From NCBI GenBank assembly GCA_001600455.1, contig BCKC01000009.1:1488001-1552000 (forward strand): a stretch of DNA of 64,000 nt, in the 5' to 3' direction. Shown in pieces: positions 1 to 12,828 of this stretch. Numbering within the stretch: position 1 is the first letter of the stretch; every line of letters begins with the position of its first letter. Under the pieces are notes generated by a model, which searched no databases, had not been told where the DNA came from, and saw only the letters and a list, made by a program, of their open reading frames with translations. Source of the stretch: Endocalyx cinctus (taxonomy: Eukaryota; Ascomycota; Sordariomycetes; Amphisphaeriales; Apiosporaceae). The position numbers and the translations under genes are program-made.

Positions 1-121
1 GGTGCTGGTATCCTGGGTGCTGGCTGAAGTGGCCGTGCTGTCGGTTCTCAGCGTGAGGGTCTGGTGTGTAGTAGAAGAAGGGCGCTGGGCCCATCTGCTG
101 TGCCATCATGTTGGGATCCAT
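1..121 (-). CDS. 5' end of a gene running off the left edge; possible transcription factor (partial)
   Basis: The first 40 codons of a minus-strand reading frame start at the ATG at 121-119 and stay open to the window edge. The N-terminus is rich in Met, Gln, Pro and His, opening MDPNMMAQQMGPAPFFYYTP and followed by a stretch with many His and Gln. The run is low-complexity but clearly coding-like: it has no stops, and the repeated Met/Gln and Phe/Tyr clusters are typical of the unstructured N-termini of fungal regulatory proteins such as C2H2 zinc-finger factors. That family assignment is only an impression, because no DNA-binding domain lies inside the window. The bases just upstream of the ATG include AG dinucleotides that could be a 5'UTR splice acceptor. 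The gene is followed on its 5' side by about 15 kb without another gene, which suits a regulator with a long control region. Confidence 0.55.
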   Translation of the reverse strand, partial: MDPNMMAQQMGPAPFFYYTPDPHAENRQHGHFSQHPGYQH

Positions 122-1691
122 TGCTGTGTGCTGACTTTTTGTTTTTTTTTCCTTCTAGTCAGTTGATTGTTCGAGCCCGTCATGGTTTCTTCCTCGTGAT
201 AACTAACCTATTAATAAAATCTTGGTTGTGGGATAGATTATTTGCCGTTGGGGGTTTCCAAATATGTGTATCGTTTCTCCAAATTTTAGGTATTAAGTAT
301 ATATCGTTTAATGTTTGTGTTACTATACAATTCGTTTGCAAGGGCGGTTGGCCTAAAGATGGTGGTTTCGATTCTATATAAGAAGGAATGGACGTCCAGT
401 CATGAAGATATTCATAGACTGTCTCAGTTGCCGCTCGACTCGGGTTGGTAGTGTTATACAGGTGCCTATGCCGACATTAAAACTTCCAGGTCTTGCTGTC
501 TTGATATATTAAGAGCTGGAAGGGATATGAGATAGAGAGAGAGAGAGATGGTTGATCGGTATGGCGATTTGTGTACACTATAAAAAAGAAGGGAAGGGAA
601 TTTCGAGGATGAAGTAGTTCTCGAGAGATTCCAAAAAAGCCGAGTCTGGGGATAATAAACAAGAACCGATAGGCTATGAGAAAGAGAAAGAAATAGAAAA
701 CACTGTCAAAAACCGACCGATATGTCGATCACACACTAGGATAAAAGAGAAAATAAAAGAGCGTGTTGAAGGGGATCTTAGAGGATAATGTAAAGAAAAA
801 TAAAATAGGTTCGAACCCAGATCAACTGCAAGATAAAAAGCCATCGATAGGCACTAGACGGCGCAGCGGGTGGAATGGAGACTCAAGAGAGCATCCACTC
901 CACCCATGGTTGTCTCACTTGGGGAAAGCTGACAAGGGCCTTAGAGTGGGACCTGGTCGACTCTCTTGGTCCACCGACAGAAACAGAGGGGCAAAGGTAA
1001 AGCCGGCGTTGAAATGGGACCCCCCCCCCTTGCCCTGCATGTCTGGGGCAAAACGGAAACATCAGATGGGTGGGCTTTTTTGCTCTGGTCGACACGCTAC
1101 AGGGTATGGCGCAGCCACCGGACCATTCTAAATCTGGATGGGTAGGAAAAGAGAAGAGAGGGACGACTAAGTGGAAGAGGTACCTTTTCTGAGCGGGTAC
1201 ATTACGAGCCAGGGCCCTGCCCTGTCCGACTGAACATGTACTGTACAAGCGTACGACAACCTGCATAACACCCACATCGCTGGGCAGGAGTATTTTGGAG
1301 AGGCTTAGCTCGGACAAGTTCCAATGACTTTCCTGCCGGTAGCGTCTTGCATACGACAGCTAGACAGGGACTCACTTGTAACGAACTCCCTCCAGATCAC
1401 CGGCTATTCTAGCGTAGAGGGAAATAGTAAACCTCTTATCAGGAGAAAATCATGGTAGCGTATATCTTGTATAGCATAGAGACTATTGTATCGTAGTCTT
1501 CGTAGTCTTCGTTAGACACTTGACTAGGTACAAGAACAAGTTGGGCTAATTGCAATTGTAATGTAATGTACCGTAGAACAGAGAAAACAGTACAAAATCT
1601 GGTTATATACATAAGCGAATAAGACTGTTCAGGGATATGATTGGCGTTATGAGCGTTGGTGGTACGCTACTAATTACTTATGGCACAGACG

Positions 1692-1719
1692 TTTTTTTTT
1701 TTTTTTTTTTTTTTTTTTT
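1692..1719. repeat. 28-nt T homopolymer
   Basis: An uninterrupted run of 28 T. Read on the minus strand it is a poly-A tract, which could be the tail of an old retroposed copy, but no recognisable body lies beside it. Confidence 0.9.
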
Positions 1720-4601
1720 GGCCCTCGCTTTGCTTTAACTGGCTTGTCTGTTTTTTTTTTCCTTGTGATTGTACCGTATTGTAATTAACATAGTCGGTAA
1801 AGCCTGTAAGTATCCTGTAGCCGGTAATCTGTTGCCTGTGTAGGAACACGCTTGCATAGAAACTTACAACGGTGATAGGTGGGGGGATAGTACCTAAGGA
1901 ACCACATAATTTTCATAAATCGAAAAGAATATTGGTGTCTGGCTGCAACATTACACAGCCAGTCGCTGAAGACTACCCAACCTCGGCGCGTCTTGACTGG
2001 TAATCACCACCGACTTACTCGCTGTGATTCGCAAAGAGAGCCGGTTGAAATGCAAGGTACAGCGTCGCGCTCGAATTAATCACTGGACAGATGCGCACAC
2101 ACACGTACATACACACCACCATTAAAAAATTTTCTGGGAATTTTCGAAAATAATGGAAATGGCTGACAGGAAGCTTACGGTACATCCGTCGTATCTGATA
2201 GGCCATAATGTCTGAGTTATCAGATAATGATTGGGTGACAAGTTTTTATTCCTTTTTTCCCTCTTTTTACCACTCACACGAAAATATGTGAGAAACCAAC
2301 CGTCTTTGACGGATAAACGCCAATTAAAGGCATGAACATCCATCACAAAAATGCGATGAGGTCATTTGGATATAAACCTCCTCGTACAGCTAGCCTAGAA
2401 CTTTGGAAACAGGTATGAAGGGATGGGGTACGATAAAACATAATACAACAAATATTTTTATTGACAAAAAAAGAGACCTATTTGGAAACTTTTTTTCTTG
2501 TGAGCAGGGAAATTATTAAAGCCGAAAATCCTAGTTTAGCAGGTGAAAAAAAAAAAAAAAAAATTCCTCAAATCCATCCTCGGAATGTGTTGGTTATGTC
2601 GTACTCCCATTGCCGACATCTAAGAATAGACAGTGATGACCAATTGGAATATTAATCAGTGTTTCGAGTTTACGATATGTGGTATATCCTAAGGTTCGAT
2701 GTGACGTGATTCTTAGACTATGTAGATATGTTGCAGTGCAGCATTTTGAATTGTGAACATCCAGCAGAAAAGCTGCGGAAGCAGAAAAGGTGTGTGTGTG
2801 GATTATTACGTATGTCTATATGTAGTATACTGCAGTACTGCAAATGGATTATCAGTAGTATACGAATATGGGAGGATGCATGTAAGAAAGAAAAAGCCTT
2901 CACTCGTCTTTGGGTAGTATTAGGATCTTTTAGTGGCATATCTACTCCAATCACCGGTTACATAGAAGGATTAAACCTGAAGACAGCATGCGAGTGATCG
3001 GTCCCAAGCGCGCAAGAGGATTCCGATATGCAAGAAAAGCTATAAAAAAGTATATATATCACACGCCTAGAGAAGGTATTACAGCCCAGCCAGTGGGAGA
3101 CACGGGAATACAGAACTAGAGGATAACGTTAGATGGGAGTATCAAATCAAGCCAGTCAAAGGAAATCGTATTATGTCGTCGTCGTTGGGGGCGTGATACG
3201 ATCGACAACTTCGTGAGTGCGTATCGCTAAAGACTTTTATTTATCGTCACAGTTGTCACAAAAATAGTTGTTAAAACTTCAGCTTTCATTAAAGAGGGTG
3301 TTGTGGTGGAGGGGTGGCGAAAATGATATATTGGTCGTTTATTTTGTTTTCTGTGATTTCTTTAGCAGCGTAAGCCAATCAACCGTTCGTCCTCTCATGT
3401 CGATAATAAAATATTAGACGATATCATTAGCCTTAGATATTAGCAAAAAAGTGATAAATGATCTGGTAGGTTGGTTTAGCCATCTTACGTAGTGTATAAT
3501 CTACACTATGTACTATACTTTGTATGTACTATACTATACTATTTAGTGAGCAACATAGTGAGCAACAGCTGAAGAGATAATGATATTCATTTTTGGTTCG
3601 GGGATCCATCACTATCACTACCATTGCCACTACCACTACCGCTACCAGCTGCCCCAGGATTTTCTAAGTCTGGAACTCATTGACTAACTTAATTGAATAA
3701 TTATCTACTATGTATTGCCACCTAAGAACGCAATTGGACAGTACTTTTTTACCCAAACCTAACCCCCAAAAACCTAGCTGACTTTGGTCTATTCAGCCCG
3801 TCTGGCCGTACAGTCAAATCCATCAATATCAAAAAGACTTGTAATAGTGAACTAACCAATTAATAATCTTAGAATTTTATTATTATTTTATTTTATGTTA
3901 TTTTACTTTATTTTATTTGGGTGCTAATTACGTGTAGACCCTCCATTCTCACCTTGACAAATTTACATTTGAGTATGTGACAATTTATTGGGATATATTC
4001 ATGCCCACTACGGAGATAAACGAGGATTGTATGGAGTATGGAAGGAGTCTGGAAGGTGGAAACTTCGACAGCGTTGGAACAGACAGATTTCAAATTCATC
4101 CAATGGTGATACTCCGGGAGGGTAATCGACCCTGGACAGCCTAAAACTCAGTATCCATCTTTCGTATAGTGGTGGACGATTATTACTCAACAGTAATAAT
4201 ACCTTTTGATTATGCTATAGTAATAGATTTACCTACTGTAAATCAACTAAGTTAATAACGATTATTAAGTACAATAGCTGTTAAGTCTTGACCGACCTTC
4301 TTCTTCTTACAGCTCGTCATACCCTTTACTCCCCCCCCCCCCCCACACGGATCATAAGCCAACGTCAGCACGGCTGGCTCCTAATGACGGCTAGATCCTG
4401 ATCTTCGCTCGTCATTGATCAAAAAATTGAAATTTTTCATCGCGCCATCAGAATTTCTGAATTCTTTATTGGTTCAAAATTCACGTGTGCATCTTTCCGC
4501 TCTTTTTTGAGATGAGAAAAGAAACGTGCTTGACGCGCTGTGCATTTCGTAGCACAACACTTTTTTTTTTCTCACTGTACATAGATACGTACTGTGAATA
4601 C

Positions 4602-4628
4602 GAGAGAGAGAGAGAGAGAGAGAGAGAG
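4602..4628. repeat. GA microsatellite
   Basis: An almost pure GA dinucleotide tract of about 13 units in the gene-empty left part of the window. No gene lies nearby. Confidence 0.85.
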
Positions 4629-6880
4629 TCATGTCAAATTGTCCCATGTCAACTACAAAATTGGTTCACCGAATTTTCCGCATCCCATCCTACTAACATT
4701 AGAAGCGTAATTCTTGGAGACTGCATTAAGTACACACGTGTAGTACATACGAATAGTTATTGTTCCTGCGCAAATCCTACATTAGTCATGAACGTACCTT
4801 ATTGCGCTAAATACGAGGTAAGTCTAGTATTGTGGTTTATGTCGTATGCATCATATTCATATGTACGTGTATATGTATGGATACTAAACCAACTTCTACG
4901 ACTGTTGACATGATTCTTATCATTTACACTAGTAAGTCGGAAGTGCACGTTACATAAAGCATAGATTATTATACAAGTATACGCTATCTTCCTTTTTTTT
5001 TTATGTATAATTTGTTTCATTAATAAAGTTTATGTTATGCTTGGTGTTGTGTCAATACTACGTATCACTCCAATAATCCTGTTCTATAGATATTCTATCT
5101 GCATTACCGTGACCCGTTCTAATCCCCCGACTTGTGGGAACTCCACGGGAAAGTATCCTAAAGGAGCAAGTGTGGGAACAGCCATGGGACGATCCTGTAC
5201 TGGAAACGTGCCAGGCTATCCTGACGCTGGAAGCTTTCCGGCTGGCCTCGCCGTCTATGCTACATAGTATATGTACATTACACTACTAGTATATGTCTGC
5301 TATCAGCTTTTTGGTTCCGCGAGTTGATCTCCTGCACCCATGTTCCCCTCTCTACAAGGCTCCGAGAGCATCCTTGTGTGTACAAAGGATTTGTACATTA
5401 AACTACTAATCGTATGCTATGTACGTATACTATGTACATAACACTATATGTACAAAGTCATCTACAGTATACTTATCGGTGTATGCGTTATTGGTACTTA
5501 CTTGGTAGATAAAGCATTATTTTCCCTTACGATGCTTCTTCTTATCCTTGACCATTTATGAACTTAACTGTCAATTCAATTTACCTCGCACATATTACGC
5601 AACCTTTCGGTCACCTTCTACATATACTTGTACAGTGTTTGGATTACTATTTTAGAATACTTTGCGTACTATGTAGATGATTACATGGGGTGAATGCGTA
5701 TGATGCATGTATACATAGTATATGTATATCCATGGATGTACTCTGCTTCTCGTAGATACTGTACTATGTACTCTACAACTGCTTCCAGTTACCAATTTAG
5801 TCGACTCGTACCTTGCATGACAATTTTGTGCCTGCAGATATTCTACTGCAGGTACAATGCACGTAGTAAAGTATCTCGCAGACAACAATACCAATTATAT
5901 CACGCAAAATGATAGCGTGGTCTTGAATCCTTCCATTAATTTATTCTTTCCGGTACCAAAAGAGATAAAAAGAAATATTTCCCCGACAGATATCGTGCCA
6001 ATATAGTGTCACGCACTCCGTATTCTCCTGATGAACCACTATGGTGGAATCTATCTGGTTATGATACCCGCTCAATATTCGCATGCGTATAGAAATCATG
6101 TTAAGCGAAGAAGATATACCTAAAGACCTAAAGTCAAGTTCTTTAAACCCCTCAAAACAGTATACGTAGTACACCGATACATAGGACTGGACGGAACATT
6201 GTTATTAACGTCTGTGCAATCCAAGCAGTTCAAGTTGTTGAGGACTTGAGATAGTCGGAAGCCCCGTGCAGAAATGTGTCAACATGGGGTTTCCTACCAA
6301 ACATAGTACATAGTATATCTATATCTACATAGTACGCATATACTACGCTACGTAAGTATGTAGAACACCGTCAGGACTCTTTACCGATTTTGCGACCTAT
6401 GCATGTCACTAAACCATACTTGAAAACCAGTACCATGCTCTTGGGGATATATCACAATGCATTCTACCCTGCTATCAGAAACAATACGTGTAAAGTGTAG
6501 GGTAAACTAGTTATGTACTATTATGACATCTACCCACCTCTATGCAACATGACGATCAACTCTTCTTTTCGGTTTTCATACCGCTAAACAAAGAAGACCC
6601 TTATGATCAGAAAACCATTTGGTTCATCAAACACCCGGGTTCAGCTGAATCTAGTATATATCAGAATTTCAGTCTATTCCTTACTATACGTACAAAACAC
6701 GAAAAAAAAAAAATTAGTGTGAGATCTGGCTCAACGTGGGCAAAAGACGAGTCAGAACCTTCTTTTTCAAACTCACATCAGCCAGCAGTAAAAAAAAAAA
6801 AAAAAAAAATCGCCAAGATTGCACCATCATCCTTCAAGGTTCTCTTCCTAATCCTAGCCATTATTCTTGCATGATCCCTC

Positions 6881-6914
6881 AGGGGTACTTCTCTCATTTA
6901 CAAGGGGTACCCCT
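6881..6914. repeat. Inverted repeat (AGGGGTAC / GTACCCCT)
   Basis: Two 8-bp arms in inverted orientation are separated by 18 nt. The right arm itself contains the 10-bp palindrome GGGGTACCCC. It may form a small hairpin; no function is known. Confidence 0.5.
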
Positions 6915-9419
6915 AAAACGGCCCGTTTTTTCGTAGGCGGCCAAGAATCCGCGGTGCCTTCCGTACCCGGTAGCCATTTGATAGATTGCTCGGCGACAAG
7001 GGCTAGATGAAGGTTAGTGCTATTTCAATGGGCCAGGGAAAGGTATTCTCTATTCCTATTCCCCCAGATTTCGGTGGGTGCGTTACAATAATACGCAACA
7101 ATCAGAACTGTCAGAACCAAAAACCCTTGGATATGGTTACTTCTCGAAGGAAAAAAAACACCCGATACCTCGACTTTGCTACCCACGTGTGTGGATAAGT
7201 AGGTATTGTCCCAATTTTCAACCTGACCTTTGTCAATTCAGTTTAGCTTCAAGCCCTAGAAAACTTGAAAGTCCAGTACTTGTACACTGCATAGTACACT
7301 AATACGCTACGCAGTAGTATACTACTGTGCGTGCTACAATAAAATAGGTATTTTTTGAAGATCTCGACGGTTCTTTTGGACCTCTCGGCCGGAATGGATA
7401 GAACCCAATCATTTTCACGTGAGGCCCGCCTGATTTTGGGATCTAATACACAATTCCTTATCTGTTCTACAGCCTAGCCAGCTGCAGTTGGTAATGAACT
7501 GCTCATCCGAGTCGCGTCCAGTAGGTTTCAATTTTCATAAAATCTTCAGCCCACGTTATCTTTTACATTACCCGAGACAAGCATTCACCGAACGCCACCG
7601 CTTCAGCGTGTCGCATGAATATCTCGCCATAGAATACCCAATTATAGATGATAGACGACGAATGATAGCAGGGTAACTCGTAATGACGTCCTGGTTTTCA
7701 TGTCTCACGATAGTTGTCTGTTCTCTTCTATCCATCTGCATAGTATACACGTTAAAGCAGATGGTTAACACGACGAAGTTTATACGCAGAAACCTCGTAA
7801 TACCCATATGCGTACAAATAATTTCTTTTTAATGGTTTATAATAATTACTAGGAATATTTCGCCCCTCAGGAACACGGGGAGGTTCGTCCGTCGGAGAAC
7901 TACACTATCAAACCTTTATTGTTATAATGTTTGCCCCGGTCTAGTTCAACGCCACCCGAAGTCGTTACCAAACTTTTCCGTAGTAGATAGTTCAATCGAA
8001 GACGGTTCACGTTGCACCACTAGCAAAAATGAAAATATTGAAAACCGAGGCCTGCCACGGTACGCTAGAAATACGCTCTAATACAGGGCAATTAACAGAC
8101 CCTTCAGAGAAATAACAGCTGCTGGGGGTGTCAGGGTACTTTTTTTCTCGAACGACCTCCCGACTCTCAAGAACCCAGGACCCCTTGGTTCCTTACCATG
8201 TTCCCCGTTCCATATAATATACCTATCTATTGGGTACTAGGCCAATAAGGGTCGACCTGCCCGCCTTCGAGAAGGCTTCTGGAGTTTCAGGAGACCAGGT
8301 AGCCCGGTCAGGTCTCCGTTTAGAAAAAAGGTAATGTTTTATTTATTTTATATATATTTACGGAGTATATGTCCACGTATATTACCAAAAACCCCTGGTC
8401 TGGGCATAGCATAATTTACTATTAATGCTATTGCTATTAATGCTATTATTCCGTACTGTAAATAAATAATTTAAGTATCTGCCGAAATTGGGTACAGAAA
8501 TGTGGGCTGGAAAGCTAAACCCAAAAGTCGTCTGAATGGGTTCCCAAGGCCGTTGTTATCGTGAGAGAAGTGCGTAATGCGACGGTCGGAGGGCTCCGCA
8601 CCTGAAGCCATCGGAGTCAATACCGGTACCTTGTAGTCAGGACTCAGGGTAGTATATTATCTTTCGCTATCTCTTTCGACGAGCGGCTACCTATCTATAG
8701 TATAGTATACACTATGTGGCTTTAGTCAGGCCAGATGATGGCTTGTGCGCGAGTAATCCGTTAACGAGTAAAGCAACGGGTTTATAGACAATCGAAATGA
8801 GTTTATAGTCAATCATTCACATCATTTGTCTAAACCAAGACACTATTAAATGTTAAGAAATTGAAATACTCTAGTATACCCACATTCGAGAGAGTGACCG
8901 CTAAACATAGGCCCAGCCTCGGTTTCTAGTGTAGGTCGAAGGCCAGTCAACGAGTCGTCCCATTACTTCGGTAATTTCCCACAATATTTACATCATTTAC
9001 GTTTCATCCAACTTTGTCCCCGTTTGCCGGAATTTCATTTCTATGCTAACACTCTGTCCGTATCATGTCCCACATAACAGAGGAACCAGAGTTATGGGTT
9101 AAGAAAAAAAAGAATGGGTCGAAAAGAACCTCCCAGGCCTTCCTCGGAACTATTCCCCTTCCAGTGTAACAGAAGCTTCTGTTCTCAACATATGTAATAG
9201 AATAGAATAGTGTACGGAGTAGTGTCGTGTTGAGAAAGAAAATTGGCAAACGTAACCTGGAAGGAGAATTACACAGTAAATAAAACCTACTAGGGTAAAA
9301 AAGAGGTGTGTGTAGTATTGTTCTATAACAATAATGGTATGAAGGGTTCAATACAAGATGGAATATATATAATCTGTCAATGAAGGTTCCACACCTAACC
9401 ATAGAATTACGCTGAAAAA

Positions 9420-9464
9420 GCCTTGAAAGCCCTGAAAGTCCTGGAAGCCCTGGAAGCCCTGCTG
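9420..9464. repeat. 9-bp minisatellite, about 5 units
   Basis: Five successive 9-mers of the type GCCCTGGAA, with variants GCCTTGAAA, GCCCTGAAA, GTCCTGGAA and GCCCTGCTG. The unit length is a multiple of three, but no convincing reading frame encloses it. Confidence 0.7.
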
Positions 9465-12400
9465 AGAACAGACACGGCTTCTATCCCCCGGTAGTGAGCC
9501 GAAAAGCAGATAAATCCACCTATTACTACTTTCCAGCCCTTTTTTATTATTATTTTACACTCGCTAAGAAATATTGGCATCTGGAACAGAGCTAAAAGAC
9601 TATATTATTATCAACATATTCCTGTTTTCCATGATTATTATTTCTTCGTTTTTATCCATAATATCCACGCATCCGGGATATTCTTTCTCTGTTAAGAAGA
9701 CCCTGAAAAAAGAGAAAAAAAAAGCCGCCCTAACTATTTATTGTTCTTTAGTGCAGGTTGCGACGGTGAGCAGAAAGCTCGTTCATGTCCACCGCACCGC
9801 ACTACGACTTACTTTCGTTTAGCGTAAATATACCAAGCCAAGACACTAAAAAGTCCGCTGAGTGCGAAGAGAGAGAAAGAGAGAGATCACCTAATCTAAC
9901 CCGCACGGAAAATCAGAGAGCGCCTGTTCCCGAGCGGCGCTGGCGTTGGCTGATCCTATCGACGATCCTCTTAATTAGTATAGGATTTGTCGAAAGAGAA
10001 ATTCAAAGAGATGGCCTTAGCTTTTAGCGTAGACCGCTTTTCAATCACTCCCGATTCATGCACTTTTTAACCATTTATTATTACTTCTGGGTACTTGTTG
10101 ACTTGTACATAGTAGGTGGCCTGACATGTCAACAGATCGTCATATTATAAATATTACGCGATGAACGGCATAATAATAAAATCACCAAGCGAAAGAAGGC
10201 CCAGGATTACAAGTGTATTAGATAAATTATTGTACAAAAAGAAGTAAAGATATTCTATACCTGGTTTGATTGACATGTGATATTGATATATCAATTACAC
10301 GACAGTAATTGTACTTTTCTGTGTAGCGTATATGACACTTCGCTTCACCAACTCTTTTCTAGAGCCACGTACAGTTATATTTGTTTATGAGCGATCTATC
10401 CCAAATACCAGAAATCTTGCGATATTAGGATATCGCTAAGTTAGTAGATGTAGATACCTAAGGGCTTAGAACCCTCTACTATTCACAGGTAGACCGATAC
10501 ACTAATAAATCCCTTATGTCGACTACGTAAGGAAGTACTACTTACAATACTAAGGTGATAGTGGTGTAAATCCTACGTACATATGTACAGTTTAACTACT
10601 TAAGTACCTATAACACATTCAGCTATAGCGCACCGATACGGTACTATTCGATAACGTCCAGGTACTCTACATGCTCTAGATAAGTCAATAGATCGGCGTT
10701 TTGTCAGGTTTAGTGTAGAGACATTCCTAGTCAACTCTTCACAGTTGTGACTACACCTTCGTACCTTGCATATACTAATCCGTATTAATATAACTTCGAC
10801 TTACCGTTATGTAGGTGGCTTGAATTCATCTGCATGGAACTCTATATTTCACATCTCACACATGGAAACAGACACTAAGTTACCCCCCACCAGTTCTTCG
10901 TCGAATCAGCACTAGGAAGTAAACGGTCTGCCTGCCTGTTCAAGATGCTGGTTCAAAGTTCGTCAACGAAGCATGAAACCATGTCCTTCTTCGGATACCG
11001 AATCAAAGACGAAGAAGACAAAATTCAATGTGACGGTCCCAAACTAATTGGGTTATCATGTTCCCAGGAATGGTTGGTGATAATGCATCCCACGCTTCCG
11101 CGGAAGATTTCATTATGCCCATTGATTTACGAATCACGCAAATCACGAGGTTAGCCGGGGAAGCTACACTAGGTCGTATAGCATATACTCTATCTATCTA
11201 CCAACTCAGCTTTCATCCTCAGCTGAGCGAAAGCCTGTGGAGAAATATCGCCACAATACTCGTGTATCGCCGGTGCGCTTTTCTGTTGGCGTTAGGACAG
11301 AAAGGTTTCGAAGTTGTTTGATAGCGTAATCCTCGCATGAAACGGAGCGAAGGGATTACTACACATTCTTGCTTATTACGCATCGCACTGGAGTCGTCAG
11401 TTTAGGGTAGGTTGGGGAAGCATGGAGTTGCCTGTACTAGTTGTGGCTCTCTTCCTGCACCATAATCCGGAAACGCTTAGAGGGAAGGACGAATTCGCTT
11501 TGGTAGCCGTTTCTTATCACGTTCTGATATATGCCGTGGTAATAAACTCACCACACTAGATTAGAGGTTTACTATTTCATATTGATTTACCGATGACGAC
11601 GCGATGCGATGCGTCGATATGCAGGTCTTGAGTTCTCTCTCGCCTGAAACACGATCTCCTCTACTCTCCCCTCTCTCTCCGCACAGGATTTATGTAACGC
11701 TGACATTTCCAAAGATAGGACCACATGCCATTTTTCGACTAGGTATACTAGAGGAGAGACAAAACAAATGATTTACATAAAAGATGAATCAAAAAGAATA
11801 CGCCAAACAAGAAATCCTCCGAGGGAGGGCCATTTGTGATTGAGTTGCTTCATACGCATCGCCAAGCCGTAGATGCATATGCATACCACTCCACGCGAGC
11901 AACAGAGACCCAGCAGGAACGCTCATGTATATTTAACTCGTCGAACGTCAGACTGAGGAGATCCCAGACCATAGCCAATTATTATTTCCATCAGATATTT
12001 TATGTCTGCTCTGCCACTTTTCTCCACATGACTCCCTCTCGATACCATTCGTGAATGGGCCGTTCTCAGTCCAATCAATCAATCCAACACTGCAAACATG
12101 CCACCATTTGCATCATGAGAAAATAAAAATAAAAATAAAAAGCGGAAGCCCGGAGATGGCTCGCAAACTTTCTTTGCCGCATTACAACGGCTTGACCGTG
12201 AATCCTCCCAGCAATAACAACGTGAGATGCGTATTGATGGGAGGGAGTTTCGGACATGCACGATACCAACAACAGGCGTGTTGGCGATTGAGCGATTGCC
12301 TAATCAGGTCGCATAAACGACGAGGGCACAGCATTTGCAATTAACCTAATCGATAACAAATACGTCCTTGTCTTTAAAGTTATGCCAACCCGATTATTAA

Positions 12401-12476
12401 AGGATGATATCTACCTACGGTATATAGTATTCGGTAGTATAGATAGAACTACGAACAAAAAATCCTTCCCGCCGAT

Positions 12477-12492
12477 CTCTTGCCGGCAAGAG
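12477..12492. promoter_or_regulatory. 16-bp perfect palindrome
   Basis: CTCTTGCCGGCAAGAG is perfectly self-complementary and sits in the gene-empty region, 2.8 kb upstream of the nearest plus-strand gene. Palindromes of this size can be dimeric transcription-factor sites, but nothing here identifies a binder. Confidence 0.35.
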
Positions 12493-12811
12493 CATACGGT
12501 TCGGTGAATCCTCCCCGTGACAAGATCGACAGAGGGGGCCAGCGATGTACTCGATGCTTGCGCAAGTTAGGTATACATAGTATGTATGGAGATGGGTAAG
12601 ACGAAACCCCTCATCTTCATGTAAACTACCGCTAAGTAGTATCTCTCGTGGACTACTATTGCTACTACCTGCCTGCAGTTACACCGCTATCCTGGTTCAG
12701 TAAGCAATTCAAGTATCTAGACTCTCTAACGCTACGAACGGTAATACAAAAAAAAGAGAGAGAGAAAGAGATGTCGATGTAACCCTTAGCGTCGCATTAC
12801 GTGGATCGATT

Positions 12812-12828
12812 CCCCCCCCCCCCCCCCN
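12812..12828. other. C16 homopolymer followed by an ambiguous base (n)
   Basis: A run of 16 C ends in the only unresolved base of the window (12828). This is most likely a sequencing or assembly uncertainty in a homopolymer, so the run length should not be trusted. Confidence 0.9.

Noticed and set aside
808..818. B-box-like word GGTTCGAACCC suggesting a tRNA
   Set aside because: No matching acceptor stem, D-arm or anticodon arm can be formed around it.
883..1317. 144-codon minus-strand frame
   Set aside because: Overlaps a plus-strand frame of similar length, has no motif, low-complexity parts and no splice support; likely chance in GC-richer DNA.
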